From NCBI GenBank assembly GCA_045639085.1, contig JAZUCM010000102.1, positions 3,822-67,821 of the forward strand: a stretch of 64,000 bases of DNA, read 5' to 3'. Below, piece by piece: positions 1 through 8,663 of this stretch (position 1 is the first letter of the stretch; each line of letters begins with the position of its first letter). The notes beneath the pieces were generated by a model that ran no database searches, was not told where the DNA came from, and saw only the letters and a list, made by a program, of their open reading frames with translations. Position numbers and translations under genes: made by a program. Source of the DNA: Gastranaerophilus sp045639085 (GTDB lineage Bacteria > Cyanobacteriota > Vampirovibrionia > Gastranaerophilales > Gastranaerophilaceae).

Positions 1-762
1 GGCTCTATAATTAAGGGGGTAAAGTCATCATGCCTGGGTGGTAATTTTGAAATAATCGGCTCTGAGGTTAATAACGAAATAGCCGAACTTGCGTCGTCGA
101 AGTTGGGTGTTGAGGTTTTGTCAGATAATATGGAATTAGCTAAAAGGGTTGATGTGCTTGTTGTTGCGACCAAGCCGATGTACGTTTTGAATATTTTGGA
201 AGAAATTAAACCTGTTTTTGATGAAACGAAATTGTTAATTTCTATTGCGGCGGGTGTTTCTACTGAAAAAATTGGTAAAGTTTTGCCGAAACATCGCATT
301 GTTAGGGTTATGCCAAATACGCCGGCGCTTTTGGGCGTTGGCATGGCGGGTGTTGCCCCGGGTTCATTGGCCAACGAGGATGACGTTGATTTTGTACTTG
401 ATTTGATGGCATCTGTCGGAAAAAGTATTCAAATAGAAGAAAGACAAATTGACGTATTGACGGCGATTTCCGGCTCCGGGCCTGCTTTTTTCTATCAAGT
501 GATTGAAGATATGGCGCGTGCAGGGGAAAAACTTGGGTTAGATTATGAAAAATCACTTCTTCTTGCTACGCAAACGGCCTTAGGTTCGGCTAAAATGGTC
601 GAGAATCGTGGCGAATTAACTGTACAAAACTTGATTGACAACGTTGCAACAAAAGGCGGATGTACGTTTGTCGGAATTCAAACGATGAAGAGTGAGAATT
701 CTGCCGCAATGTTTGAAAAAGTTATTGCAGATACGACAAAAAAAGCGTCAGAATTAGGCTAA
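1..762 (+). CDS. proC: Pyrroline-5-carboxylate reductase, 5' end missing
   Basis: This enzyme reduces pyrroline-5-carboxylate to proline with NAD(P)H in the cytoplasm. The reading frame is open from base 1, so the true start lies left of the window. The visible 253 residues begin inside the N-terminal dinucleotide-binding region. They continue through VVATKP, ISIAAGVS, RVMPNTPALLGVGM and the C-terminal SGSGPAFFY dimerisation segment, which is the normal ProC order. Only about 10-15 residues appear to be missing. Its stop codon overlaps the convergent gshB end by 9 bp. Confidence 0.93.
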   Translation, partial: GSIIKGVKSSCLGGNFEIIGSEVNNEIAELASSKLGVEVLSDNMELAKRVDVLVVATKPMYVLNILEEIKPVFDETKLLISIAAGVSTEKIGKVLPKHRIVRVMPNTPALLGVGMAGVAPGSLANEDDVDFVLDLMASVGKSIQIEERQIDVLTAISGSGPAFFYQVIEDMARAGEKLGLDYEKSLLLATQTALGSAKMVENRGELTVQNLIDNVATKGGCTFVGIQTMKSENSAAMFEKVIADTTKKASELG

Positions 763-1698
763 ATTCAGAATGTAATCAACCAGCGTTTCTTCAAGATTTA
801 TGTTGAAATGTTGGTTGATTTCTTTTATAAAATAGCATGGACTTGTGACATTTATTTCGATGATTTTTCCGTCTATAACGTCCAGTCCGGCCATCGGAAT
901 ACCTATTTTGTTAAGTTCTTTGGCAATTGGGGCGAAGTTGTTTTTTTCTTCAGGTGTAAGTGACGCACGAATTATATTTTTATCGCAGTGGTCGTTGAAT
1001 TTGAAATCGTTTTTGCCGGGTAGCTTTTGTACCGCATAATCTAGCACTTCCCCGCCAAGAAAAAGTACCCGTTTATCGCCATTAATTGCTTTTTCCAAAT
1101 ATTTTTGAACCATGACCATGCGTGTTGAATTGGCGGTCATTGTGTTGATTATAGCTGTTGTGTTTAAGTCACCTTTTTTTAGAAGCATTACGCCAGAGCC
1201 AAAACACGCGTTCAATGGCTTCAATACCAAGTGTTCGTGTTCGTCTAAAAAGTTCAGAATATCTTTGGGCGAACTGGAAACGAGGTTTTGCGGCATTAGA
1301 TGTCGAAATTTTACCGCGTGAAATTTTTCGTTGAAGTTTCTTATTGCCCGAGGAGAATTTAGGATACGCGTTTTACCTTCATCGACAAAGTCAAAAACAT
1401 AAGTCGCGTTGATATAGTCCAAGTCTACCGGCGGATCAGGACGAAACATTACCAGTTGATAGCTTTCAATTTCCTTATGGATTAAATTTTTTTCATAGAA
1501 AATGTTTGAGTCTTTTTCGTAACTTTTACGCGCGTTAACATACGCTACGCCATTTTTGACACCAAGATTATCAATCGTTGCGATATCAACTTCTGCGCCT
1601 TTTTCAAGTAAGCCTTTTATCAGCCAAAAATTCGTCACCAAATTGTTGAATTCAAAATATTTTAATTCAACTCTGTCGATTATAAATAAAACTTTCAT
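754..1698 (-). CDS. gshB: Glutathione synthetase (ATP-grasp)
   Basis: This ligase joins gamma-glutamylcysteine and glycine using ATP. The start chosen is the ATG that gives MKVLFIIDRVE, preceded by GAGGACAAAT; the open frame runs 65 codons further upstream but that part overlaps the neighbouring gene. The 314 residues match the family length. Visible ATP-grasp signatures are PLNACFGSGVMLL, GDKRVLFLGGEV and the C-terminal AGLDVIDGKIIEINVTSP, close to the E. coli GshB motifs. Glutathione synthesis is usual in cyanobacteria. No gshA is visible here. It lies about 60 bp downstream of the UPF0173 hydrolase on the same strand, so the two may be co-transcribed. Confidence 0.9.
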   Translation of the reverse strand: MKVLFIIDRVELKYFEFNNLVTNFWLIKGLLEKGAEVDIATIDNLGVKNGVAYVNARKSYEKDSNIFYEKNLIHKEIESYQLVMFRPDPPVDLDYINATYVFDFVDEGKTRILNSPRAIRNFNEKFHAVKFRHLMPQNLVSSSPKDILNFLDEHEHLVLKPLNACFGSGVMLLKKGDLNTTAIINTMTANSTRMVMVQKYLEKAINGDKRVLFLGGEVLDYAVQKLPGKNDFKFNDHCDKNIIRASLTPEEKNNFAPIAKELNKIGIPMAGLDVIDGKIIEINVTSPCYFIKEINQHFNINLEETLVDYILNLA

Positions 1699-1762
1699 AT
1701 TTGTCCTCGTTTCATTTCTTATTAGAAATCTAAAACGTTTGTCAAACAATAGCCCTAGAAGG

Positions 1763-2419
1763 CTATTGCTTATTTGGATCGAGCGCAAAAAGCATTGAAT
1801 TGTTGTTTTGGAGTAATGCGGCAAATCTTTCCAAATCGGAGTTGATTTCAGGGAAGGTGTTGAAGTGCATCGGTACAATTCTTTGTGCGCCAATCCAGTT
1901 TGCGGCGATTGCAGCGTGTTCCGCGTCCATAGTGTATTTACCGCCGATAGGTAACATAGCTATTTGTGGGCGATAAAGTTCTTTAACTGTTTTCATGCCT
2001 TCGTGTAAGCAGGTGTCGCCGGCATGATAAATTCTTGCGCCGTCGATATCGAAAAATATTGCAGCTGCGTGTCCGCCATAGCGTCCGTCAGGTAAAGAGC
2101 TGGAGTGGAAAGCCGGAAGGAAGATTGCACTTCCCCATTCGTGAACAACCCTGCCGCCAAGGTTTACAGGATTAACGTTGCATCCTTGTTCGCGACAGTA
2201 ATTTGCAAGTTCAAATACTGCGGTAATGGTCGCATTTTTTTCTTTTGCAATCTCGATTGCTTGACCTATATGATCGCTGTGGGCATGGGTCAAGAATATA
2301 TCTGTAATATTGCGTTCATGCCAGTTATATTTATCCGTTGTAATGTACGGGTCTACTAAAACTTGTTTGTCGTTGTGTGAAAATTCAAATGCGCTGTGGC
2401 CTAAATATCTGATATCCAT
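1763..2419 (-). CDS. UPF0173-type metallo-beta-lactamase-fold hydrolase
   Basis: A 218-residue metal-dependent hydrolase of the UlaG/UPF0173 type. The N-terminus MDIRYLGHSAFEF and the metal motif THAHSDHIG fit this family, with further ligands in YHAGDT and PMHFNTFPEI. The start is the ATG preceded by AAGGAGAAGAATC; an upstream in-frame start would add 11 residues and ignore this ribosome-binding site. The family substrate is unknown, so only a zinc- or manganese-dependent hydrolase role is claimed. It is divergent from ribD and upstream of gshB. Confidence 0.85.
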   Translation of the reverse strand: MDIRYLGHSAFEFSHNDKQVLVDPYITTDKYNWHERNITDIFLTHAHSDHIGQAIEIAKEKNATITAVFELANYCREQGCNVNPVNLGGRVVHEWGSAIFLPAFHSSSLPDGRYGGHAAAIFFDIDGARIYHAGDTCLHEGMKTVKELYRPQIAMLPIGGKYTMDAEHAAIAANWIGAQRIVPMHFNTFPEINSDLERFAALLQNNNSMLFALDPNKQ

Positions 2420-2437
2420 GATTCTTCTCCTTATTTT

Positions 2438-2467
2438 TTGCAATAATAACATTTTTTGTTGTAAAAT
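2438..2467 (+). promoter_or_regulatory. ribD promoter placed for a leaderless mRNA
   Basis: TTGCAA (2438-2443) is followed after 18 bp by TAAAAT (2462-2467). The ribD ATG begins only 6 nt later, where transcription would start, and there is no Shine-Dalgarno sequence. The same -10/6-8 nt/ATG spacing recurs at about nine other genes in the window. Confidence 0.6.
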
Positions 2468-2473
2468 TCAATT

Positions 2474-3508
2474 ATGCAAAGATATATGAACATGTGTATT
2501 GAATTGGCGCAAAAAGGGCGTGGGAAAACTTCGCCGAATCCGCTTGTGGGCTGTGTTGTTCTGGGTAGAAACGGTGAAATTATTTCGACCGGTTATCATG
2601 CCGGTTATGGTCTAAACCATGCTGAGCGTGACGCGTTGTTGAAGTTACAACCGGGACAGGCTTTTGGCGGTACGCTTTTTGTCAATCTTGAACCTTGTTC
2701 GCATTGGGGAAAAACTCCGCCTTGTACAGATTTGATTATCGCTCACGGGTTAAAAAAGGTTGTTATTGGCATGCGTGATGTTAATCCTAAAGTTGATGGG
2801 GTTGCTAAGCTTCGTGACGCCGGTATTGAAGTTATCGAAGGTGTTATGGATGCTCAATGTCGCGATTTAAACGAGGTTTTTATTACCAACCAAGTTGAAA
2901 AACGGACTTTTGTTGCAATTAAAACGGCTACAACTTTAGATGGTAAAATTGCAACATCCAATGGGTCTTCAAAATGGATAACCTCTGCTTGTGCACGTGG
3001 AGAAGTGAAGTTGATTCGCGAAAAATACGATGCGATTTTGACTTCTTCAACTACTGTAAAAGCAGATAATCCAACGATGTTACATTCCAAAAAGATTATT
3101 TTAGATAGGAATTTGTCGACAAATTTAAATGCGAAAATTTACTCTCAAGGGCAAATTTTTGTGTTCCACGATGAAAGTTTGTCACCAATGAGTGTCGAAA
3201 ATATTACTTTTGTGCCTGCTCCTGTTGTTGATGGTTTGTTGAATATAGAATTTGTACTTGAACGATTATATAAATTGGGTATTATGAGTGTACTTGTTGA
3301 AAGTGGCGGACGTTTAAATGGTGCGTTTTTGCCTTACGCTGATAAAATTTATAACTTTGTTGCGCCTAAAATTCTTGGTGATAATTCGGGAAAATCATCG
3401 TTTGATTTTAGAACTATACAAGATATAAATGACTCTGTGGAGTTTGAGCTTGTTGATGCGGTTAAATTCCTGCCTGATGTGTTATTAATCCTCAAGAAAA
3501 AATCTTAG
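2474..3508 (+). CDS. ribD: Bifunctional riboflavin biosynthesis deaminase/reductase
   Basis: RibD carries out the second and third steps of riboflavin synthesis: deamination of the pyrimidine intermediate, then NADPH-dependent reduction of its ribosyl side chain. The N-terminal deaminase domain (about 1-140) shows the zinc motif HAE at 49-51 and PCSHWGKTPPC at 74-84. The reductase domain follows (about 145-344), starting at FVAIKTATTLDGKIA and including LVESGGRLNGAFL. Length 344 is normal. No other rib gene is nearby. There is no ribosome-binding site; the -10 box is 6 nt from the ATG, so the message is probably leaderless. Confidence 0.92.
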   Translation: MQRYMNMCIELAQKGRGKTSPNPLVGCVVLGRNGEIISTGYHAGYGLNHAERDALLKLQPGQAFGGTLFVNLEPCSHWGKTPPCTDLIIAHGLKKVVIGMRDVNPKVDGVAKLRDAGIEVIEGVMDAQCRDLNEVFITNQVEKRTFVAIKTATTLDGKIATSNGSSKWITSACARGEVKLIREKYDAILTSSTTVKADNPTMLHSKKIILDRNLSTNLNAKIYSQGQIFVFHDESLSPMSVENITFVPAPVVDGLLNIEFVLERLYKLGIMSVLVESGGRLNGAFLPYADKIYNFVAPKILGDNSGKSSFDFRTIQDINDSVEFELVDAVKFLPDVLLILKKKS

Positions 3509-3554
3509 ACTTTATTCGGATTTTTTGTGGTTTGTCTGGGGTTATAATCCAGGT

Positions 3555-4682
3555 ATGTCTAACTTTCCCGTATCTGATTCTTTTTATCGCTTTAATTGTT
3601 CTTCTGAAGTGTCACCAATTGGTGACACATTATTCATTGAAAACCATGAAAAATCTAAGCTTTTTATATTACCTTATGCGCCTTATTCCTATTGCGCTGA
3701 GATGTTGAATTCTGCGTATTCTTTGTTAGATAGGGCATTTAAGACAGTTATTGTGTTTATTCCTACTTACAATTATTGTTCCGACAAGTTAATGACTTTT
3801 TCTTCAGATAAACTTCTTGAAATTGATAGAAGTGTCAGAGTTGATTTTGAGCGTTTAAAACGATTTGAAGAAAATTATTCACTATATAGTGAAGATTTTT
3901 GCTTTGAGTTCGAAGAGGTTTTGAAAATTCATCTGGAAATTTTGTCTAAGCGTTATCCCGAAATCAAGCTTGTACCGCTCATATACAACGATATTGTGCC
4001 TGGTGTTGTTAATGAAATTTTGGAGCAAAATGGGGAATCTTGTTCGTTTGTTTTTTTGAGTAATTTAAGCTGTGGATTTGGATATAATGAAGCAAAACGT
4101 TTGGATAATTTTACGGCCGCAAACATCGAAACTAATAGCATAAAAGATGTTTCTTATGAGTCTTTCAGCGCGTTTAAGGTGTTGCCGGAGATTTTGAATT
4201 TTGCGCGTTCTCGCTTTTCGTCATTTGTAAGGCTTGGCCTGGTAAATTCAGGTGATGTTAATTATAATATGGCTTCAACACGTGGCTATGGCGCTTGGTT
4301 TCTCTATGAAAAAAATATTTGCGAATATTTAAAAAAATATTATTCTCAAGATATTATTGATTTTGTCAAATTTAACTTACAAAAAGAATTACATGTTGGT
4401 TGTGGCGCTTGTTTTAACCTGCCGGAAGTATTCAACCAAGAATTAAAAGTATTTGTTTCGTTTGAAAAAGACGGCTATGTTCGTGGAGTGAGTGGTTCTT
4501 ATCGGACGCCAGAGCCACTATATAAGGCCTTAGTTAAGCGCACTTTTGGGGCTGCCTTTTCAGATACCAGATTTGCCCCTATAAAACCCGATGAAATTTC
4601 TGATTTGGTTATAAGTGTGTCACTACTGGGTGACGATTTGATGTCTTCTGTTGTGATAAGGGAACAAAATGAAATTCATTAA
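3555..4682 (+). CDS. Memo-AMMECR1 fusion with lost Memo ligands
   Basis: The 375-residue product reads as a Memo-like domain (about 1-240) followed by an AMMECR1 domain (about 260-375). These are two of the three components of the predicted AmmeMemoRadiSam system. Family anchors are visible but altered: PYAPYSY at 40-46 where Memo has PHAGY, IPTYNY instead of a GPSHH-type motif, and SNLSCGFGY instead of SDLSHY. The AMMECR1 part keeps VRGVSGSY, PLYKALV and AAFSDTRFAPIKPDE. The metal-binding histidines of Memo therefore appear to be gone. No radical-SAM partner is nearby. The start is the ATG 6 nt after TATAAT (3543-3548); a TTG 30 nt upstream was rejected because it lies before the -10. Confidence is higher for AMMECR1 than for Memo. 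Confidence 0.65.
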   Translation: MSNFPVSDSFYRFNCSSEVSPIGDTLFIENHEKSKLFILPYAPYSYCAEMLNSAYSLLDRAFKTVIVFIPTYNYCSDKLMTFSSDKLLEIDRSVRVDFERLKRFEENYSLYSEDFCFEFEEVLKIHLEILSKRYPEIKLVPLIYNDIVPGVVNEILEQNGESCSFVFLSNLSCGFGYNEAKRLDNFTAANIETNSIKDVSYESFSAFKVLPEILNFARSRFSSFVRLGLVNSGDVNYNMASTRGYGAWFLYEKNICEYLKKYYSQDIIDFVKFNLQKELHVGCGACFNLPEVFNQELKVFVSFEKDGYVRGVSGSYRTPEPLYKALVKRTFGAAFSDTRFAPIKPDEISDLVISVSLLGDDLMSSVVIREQNEIH

Positions 4683-4836
4683 AAATATAAAAAATCTAAT
4701 ATGGTTGATTGTACAAATTTATGTTGTTTTGACTTTTTTCAAAGGATTGCAGCCTATTTTGAGGCAAGGAAATTGGGCTGCTAAACTTGTTAAAATTCTC
4801 GAACTTGTGCAAAATTACATAAAAAAATTTGTTTAA
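4669..4836 (+). CDS. Small hydrophobic protein, unknown
   Basis: A 55-residue frame that overlaps the end of the Memo-AMMECR1 gene by 14 nt. It begins MKFIKNIKNLIWLIVQIYVV and ends in IKKFV. An AAGGGAA ribosome-binding site lies just upstream of the ATG. It has one predicted membrane segment near residues 10-25 followed by an amphipathic basic tail. The overlap suggests translational coupling with the upstream gene. I do not recognise the family. Confidence 0.5.
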   Translation: MKFIKNIKNLIWLIVQIYVVLTFFKGLQPILRQGNWAAKLVKILELVQNYIKKFV

Positions 4837-4916
4837 TGTTAAATATTCTTAAAACTAGAGCCTTTTTTCTTTTGCATGCTAAGCTTACAGTATGTACAAG
4901 AATATTAGGAGTTTTT

Positions 4917-5501
4917 ATGATTAATTTGACTGAAGGAATTGAATTTGATCCCGGCTTTACGGTGCATTTGTCGCTTATATCACGTGATATTAGTAATTTT
5001 TATTATAATTTAGATTCGTTGAAATTTTCTCAAAAGAAACAACATTTTAAGATGTATAGTGCAAAGTTATGGCGTTTGATAGAACGCAATATCGGGTTTT
5101 ACGCGGGATGTATTTTGTGGGCCGGTGTTGCTAAAAATCACCCGGAACAGCTAATAATGAACAATATTTGTTATGGTGGCGAATATGTTGAGGCCGATAA
5201 CGTTGAGGAAGTTCAATTCCTTAGAGAATATTTGATGCAGTTTAAAAAAGATATGAAATACTACTGCGGCAAGGATTTTGACGTTCCTGGTATGTATTTG
5301 ACTGTTTTGGACGATTACGAAGAATTTTTGAAGGTGAATGAAGGCTTTGTAAAAGTTAGTAAAGCACAAGATTTGAAATTGCCTGCAAACGTAAATATGG
5401 CAGGTGTTGCAGATGAGTCACTTTTGCTGAATAAAATTGAAAAAGTTGTTGAAACGGGCGATTTTGCACCAATGCTAGAGTTTTATTCAAAGGTAAAATA
5501 A
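4917..5501 (+). CDS. Hypothetical protein, 194 aa
   Basis: The start is the ATG preceded by AGGAG with a 5-nt spacer, giving MINLTEGIEFDPGF; the open frame upstream is ignored. The protein is soluble and mixed alpha/beta in composition, with no signal peptide, membrane segment or motif I recognise. Its stop shares a base with the nagZ start (TAATG), so the two are co-translated and may be functionally linked. I cannot assign a function. Confidence 0.65.
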   Translation: MINLTEGIEFDPGFTVHLSLISRDISNFYYNLDSLKFSQKKQHFKMYSAKLWRLIERNIGFYAGCILWAGVAKNHPEQLIMNNICYGGEYVEADNVEEVQFLREYLMQFKKDMKYYCGKDFDVPGMYLTVLDDYEEFLKVNEGFVKVSKAQDLKLPANVNMAGVADESLLLNKIEKVVETGDFAPMLEFYSKVK

Positions 5502-6469
5502 TGCCGACCTTGCGCGAAAAAGTTTATCAGATGTTCATACTAGGGACTGAGGGTAGTGGCTTTAAGGCTGCACTTAGGGCTGGACTTGGTGGTGTAATAT
5601 TTTTTACTAACGATATATTTTCGTCGGAACAGTTTAAAAACGTCACTGATGAGTGTCGCAAATGTGCGCTTATCCCCCCTTTTTTATCTATTGATCAAGA
5701 GGGTGGACGAGTTGAGCGTACCGAAAATATTCATGGCGGTAAGAGATATTTGTCCGCGCGTTTTGCTTATGAACAGGGTGTTTTAGAGAAACAAACAAAA
5801 GAAATAGCGCAGGAGTTGTCACTATATGGTGTCAATTTAAACTTTGCACCTTGCATTGATGTTAATACAAACCCTCAAAATCCTATCATTGGCGAGCGGG
5901 CCTTTTCTAATAAAACAGAAGAGGTAATTGCGGCCGAAAAATTTGTTTCTCGCACTTACGAGAAAAACGGTATAATTCCTTGTGTGAAACATTTTCCCGG
6001 ACACGGTGATGCCGCGGTGGATAGTCATTTGGGGCTTCCGAGGATTGATTTGTCGCTAGGTGATATGGAACGTTGGCACATTGCGCCATTTAAATCAGCT
6101 ATTGATGGCGGAATAGATATGGTGATGGTGGCGCACTTGCATTGTACTTGTTTTGATGAAAATGTATTGCCAACATCATTGAGTAATAATGCAATATGTT
6201 ATCTGCGCGAAATTCTCGGGTTTCAAGGTATTGCGATTTCAGATGATATGGTTATGAAGGGAGTTTCGGCGATGTTTTCGCCATTAGATGCTTGTGTAAG
6301 AGGCATAAAGGCCGGATTAGATATGTTTATATTTAGAAATTCTGCGCCGGAAACTATTGAAATCATCGAGAAAATTGCGTTGTTGGCCGATGATGACTTT
6401 GCATTGGCGCAAAGAATAGATGAGTCGTTCAATAGAATTTTGAAATTAAAATGCAAGTATAAAATTTAA
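5501..6469 (+). CDS. nagZ: Beta-N-acetylhexosaminidase (GH3)
   Basis: NagZ removes N-acetylglucosamine from muropeptides during peptidoglycan recycling. The 322 residues cover a single glycoside hydrolase family 3 barrel. Visible features are IDQEGGRVER near 64, the catalytic-loop motif KHFPGHGD at 163-170, and ISDDM at 246-250 containing the expected aspartate nucleophile. There is no signal peptide, consistent with a cytoplasmic NagZ. The ATG overlaps the preceding stop codon and uses AAGG within the upstream gene. A strong terminator follows. Confidence 0.9.
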   Translation: MPTLREKVYQMFILGTEGSGFKAALRAGLGGVIFFTNDIFSSEQFKNVTDECRKCALIPPFLSIDQEGGRVERTENIHGGKRYLSARFAYEQGVLEKQTKEIAQELSLYGVNLNFAPCIDVNTNPQNPIIGERAFSNKTEEVIAAEKFVSRTYEKNGIIPCVKHFPGHGDAAVDSHLGLPRIDLSLGDMERWHIAPFKSAIDGGIDMVMVAHLHCTCFDENVLPTSLSNNAICYLREILGFQGIAISDDMVMKGVSAMFSPLDACVRGIKAGLDMFIFRNSAPETIEIIEKIALLADDDFALAQRIDESFNRILKLKCKYKI

Positions 6470-6480
6470 GGTTAAGGGCA

Positions 6481-6511
6481 AAACAAACCCGCCAATTGGC
6501 GGGTTCGTTTT
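6481..6511. terminator. Bidirectional terminator between nagZ and thrS
   Basis: AAACAAACCCGCC pairs with GGCGGGTTCGTTT across an AATT loop, with A and T runs on the two sides. It can serve both convergent genes. Confidence 0.85.
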
Positions 6512-6533
6512 GTCATGCAATATGTATGAATGT

Positions 6534-8339
6534 TTAAACATTTGCGGTTGCTTTTGCAAATGAGTCAATATTGCGTTCTTTGATTTCGTTTGCAACTTTT
6601 TCCACGAAATCTTCAACTTTAAATGTTCCGACTTGGCCGATTCCGCGTGCACGGACTGCGACAGAGTTCGTTTCGATTTCTTTGTCGCCGATAACGCACA
6701 CATAAGGAACTTTTTTATCCTGCAAGCTTTCGCGGATTTTGTAGTTCATACTTTCTGAACGATCGTCAAGTCTTGCGCGGATGCCTGCTGCACGCATTTT
6801 TTTGTAGACTTCTGCTGCGAAATCAGCGTGTTTTTCGTTGCTGATCGGCACGATTGCTACTTGAGTTGGTGCAAGCCAAGTTGGGAATGCGCCGGCAAAG
6901 TGTTCGATTAAGATACCGTGGAAACGTTCCATTGAGCCGAAAATTACGCGGTGTAACATCAACGGAGTTTTTAATTGTCCGTCTTTGTCTTGGTACTTGA
7001 TATCGAAACGGGCAGGCAAATTGAAGTCTAATTGAATTGTTGCGCACTGCCAAGTTCTGCCGATTGCGTCTTTAACTTTGAAGTCGATTTTTGGTCCGTA
7101 GAACGCACCGTCGCCTTCGTTGATTTCGTATTTCATTCCGCGGCGTTCCATTGCTTCTTTTAGGCCTGCTTCAGCACGGTTCCAGTTTTCGATTTCGCCG
7201 ACAAAGCTTTCAGGACGGGTTGAAAGTTCAACTTCAAAATCCATTTTAAACATTGCCATTGTATCTGCTACAAAGTCGATAATCGCATTGATTTCGTCAA
7301 CAAGTTGTTCCGGCGTACAGAAAACGTGTGCATCGTCTTGGGTAAAGCCTTGAACACGGGTCAAACCTGCAAGTGCGCCGGATTTTTCTTTTCTGTAAAC
7401 TGTTCCGAGTTCGGCCATACGAAGTGGTAATGAACGATAAGAGTGTCTGTTTGCTTGGTAAATTAAAATGTGGAACGGACAGTTCATAGGTTTTACCACG
7501 AATTGATCGTCTGAATCTTCATCTTTTTGGACAAAGAACATATTTTCTTTGTAGTGGTCCATGTGGCCTGAAATTTCCCAAAGTTTTGATTTTGCGATTT
7601 GTGGAGTGTTTACGATTACATATCCGCGTTTGCGGTGTTCTGTTCTCCAGTAGTTTTCGATTTCTTCGCGAACTACCGCAAGATTAGGGTGCCAAAGAAC
7701 GAGGCCGCCGCCAAGTTCTTCGCGAACAGAGAATAAATCCAATTGATTACCTAATTTTCTATGGTCGCGTTTTTCCGCTTCTTCCAAGAATGTCAAATAT
7801 GCTTGCAAATCTTCTTTGTTCCAGTATGCGGTTGCATAGATTCTTTGGAGCATTTTATTTTTTTCGTTACCGCGCCAGTAAGCACCAGCGACTTTCAATA
7901 ATTTGAATGCATTATGTTTGATATAGCTTGTGTTTGGAATATGTGGACCTGCGCAAAGGTCGTTAAAGAGGACGTTTCCGTCTTTGTCTTTTGTTAAGTA
8001 CAAAGTAGGATTGTCGTTTCTGTGTTCTTCCAAAAGTTCGGCTTTGTAAATTTCGCCTTGAGCTTTAAACTCAGCGATTTTTGCATCAACGTCTTCTACA
8101 ACGTATTTTTCAAACGTTAGGTTTTGTTTTACGATGTTTTTCATTTCTTCTTCGATTTTCACAAGGTCTTCTGCGGTGAATGCGTGACCGTCAGTTAGGT
8201 CGAAATCATAGTAAAAACCGTTTTCTGTCGCCGGGCCGATCGCCAACTTCGCGTTCGGAAACAACTTCTGAACGGCTTGTGCCATAACGTGTGATGTTGA
8301 GTGTCTCAACACATGCAATGTTGAATTGTCTTTTTCCAT
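6534..8339 (-). CDS. thrS: Threonyl-tRNA synthetase lacking the TGS domain
   Basis: Charges tRNA-Thr. The 601 residues start directly in the editing domain: HSTSH at 13-17 and GPATENGFYYDFD, then CAGPHIPNT. The class II catalytic core and the anticodon-binding domain follow (PTWLAPTQVAIVPISNE near 490). Proteobacterial ThrS is about 640 residues because of an N-terminal TGS domain that is absent here. I see no in-frame continuation upstream that would encode it. No T-box is visible in the short upstream region. Confidence 0.94.
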   Translation of the reverse strand: MEKDNSTLHVLRHSTSHVMAQAVQKLFPNAKLAIGPATENGFYYDFDLTDGHAFTAEDLVKIEEEMKNIVKQNLTFEKYVVEDVDAKIAEFKAQGEIYKAELLEEHRNDNPTLYLTKDKDGNVLFNDLCAGPHIPNTSYIKHNAFKLLKVAGAYWRGNEKNKMLQRIYATAYWNKEDLQAYLTFLEEAEKRDHRKLGNQLDLFSVREELGGGLVLWHPNLAVVREEIENYWRTEHRKRGYVIVNTPQIAKSKLWEISGHMDHYKENMFFVQKDEDSDDQFVVKPMNCPFHILIYQANRHSYRSLPLRMAELGTVYRKEKSGALAGLTRVQGFTQDDAHVFCTPEQLVDEINAIIDFVADTMAMFKMDFEVELSTRPESFVGEIENWNRAEAGLKEAMERRGMKYEINEGDGAFYGPKIDFKVKDAIGRTWQCATIQLDFNLPARFDIKYQDKDGQLKTPLMLHRVIFGSMERFHGILIEHFAGAFPTWLAPTQVAIVPISNEKHADFAAEVYKKMRAAGIRARLDDRSESMNYKIRESLQDKKVPYVCVIGDKEIETNSVAVRARGIGQVGTFKVEDFVEKVANEIKERNIDSFAKATANV

Positions 8340-8385
8340 AATAAATTTTTCCTTCCCGTTTCAAGCAACAACATTTGCAAGAAAC

Positions 8386-8414
8386 ATTCTATCTACAATT
8401 TGAATTGTAACATA
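8386..8414 (-). promoter_or_regulatory. thrS promoter with embedded palindrome
   Basis: On the minus strand TATGTT (8409-8414) and TAGAAT (8386-8391) are 17 bp apart. Inside the spacer is an inverted repeat, TACAATT-TG-AATTGTA (8394-8409), which could be an operator. The -35 match is weak and no regulator is identified. Confidence 0.4.
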
Positions 8415-8439
8415 AAAATACATTTCGGTCGAAAAGGGC

Positions 8440-8468
8440 TTGAAATTTTTACATGCTTGGTTTATATT
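8440..8468 (+). promoter_or_regulatory. Promoter of the His-leader transcription unit
   Basis: TTGAAA (8440-8445), a 17-bp spacer and TATATT (8463-8468) form a good sigma-70 promoter. Transcription should start near 8475, ahead of the His6 leader frame. Confidence 0.7.
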
Positions 8469-8497
8469 AGTTGTGTAGTAGTAAAGGAAAAAGATTA

Positions 8498-8548
8498 ATG
8501 TTTATTCTAAGCGTAAAACGACATCATCACCATCATCATTGCCATTAA
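8498..8548 (+). CDS. Hexahistidine leader peptide
   Basis: A 16-codon frame, MFILSVKRHHHHHHCH, preceded by AAGGAAAAAGATTA, which is a good ribosome-binding site, and downstream of a strong promoter. Six consecutive His codons, then Cys-His, resemble the leader peptide of enterobacterial his operons. The downstream gene, however, is an unknown membrane protein, not a histidine biosynthesis gene. The peptide could sense charged tRNA-His, or it could bind a metal ion while still on the ribosome. The start codon and frame are clear; the regulatory role is inferred. Confidence 0.6.
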   Translation: MFILSVKRHHHHHHCH

Positions 8549-8592
8549 GGCTTGGTTGATGTGTTTGCGCTGAATCTCGTTATGCAGTACCC

Positions 8593-8657
8593 CTCAATTT
8601 CACATTTACCATAAGCCGTTGTGGTTTCGCTTGTGTTGTAAGATTGTGAAATTGGAG
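8593..8657 (+). promoter_or_regulatory. Hairpin covering the next gene's ribosome-binding site
   Basis: CTCAATTTCACA (8593-8604) can pair with TGTGAAATTGGAG (8645-8657), leaving one bulged G. The right arm contains GGAG, the ribosome-binding site of the ATG at 8664. An alternative helix, GGCTTGGTTGATG (8549-8561) with CATTTACCATAAGCC (8603-8617), competes for part of the left arm. Two exclusive structures just after a His-codon run fit a translational attenuator. Confidence 0.5.
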
Positions 8658-8663
8658 AAAAAA

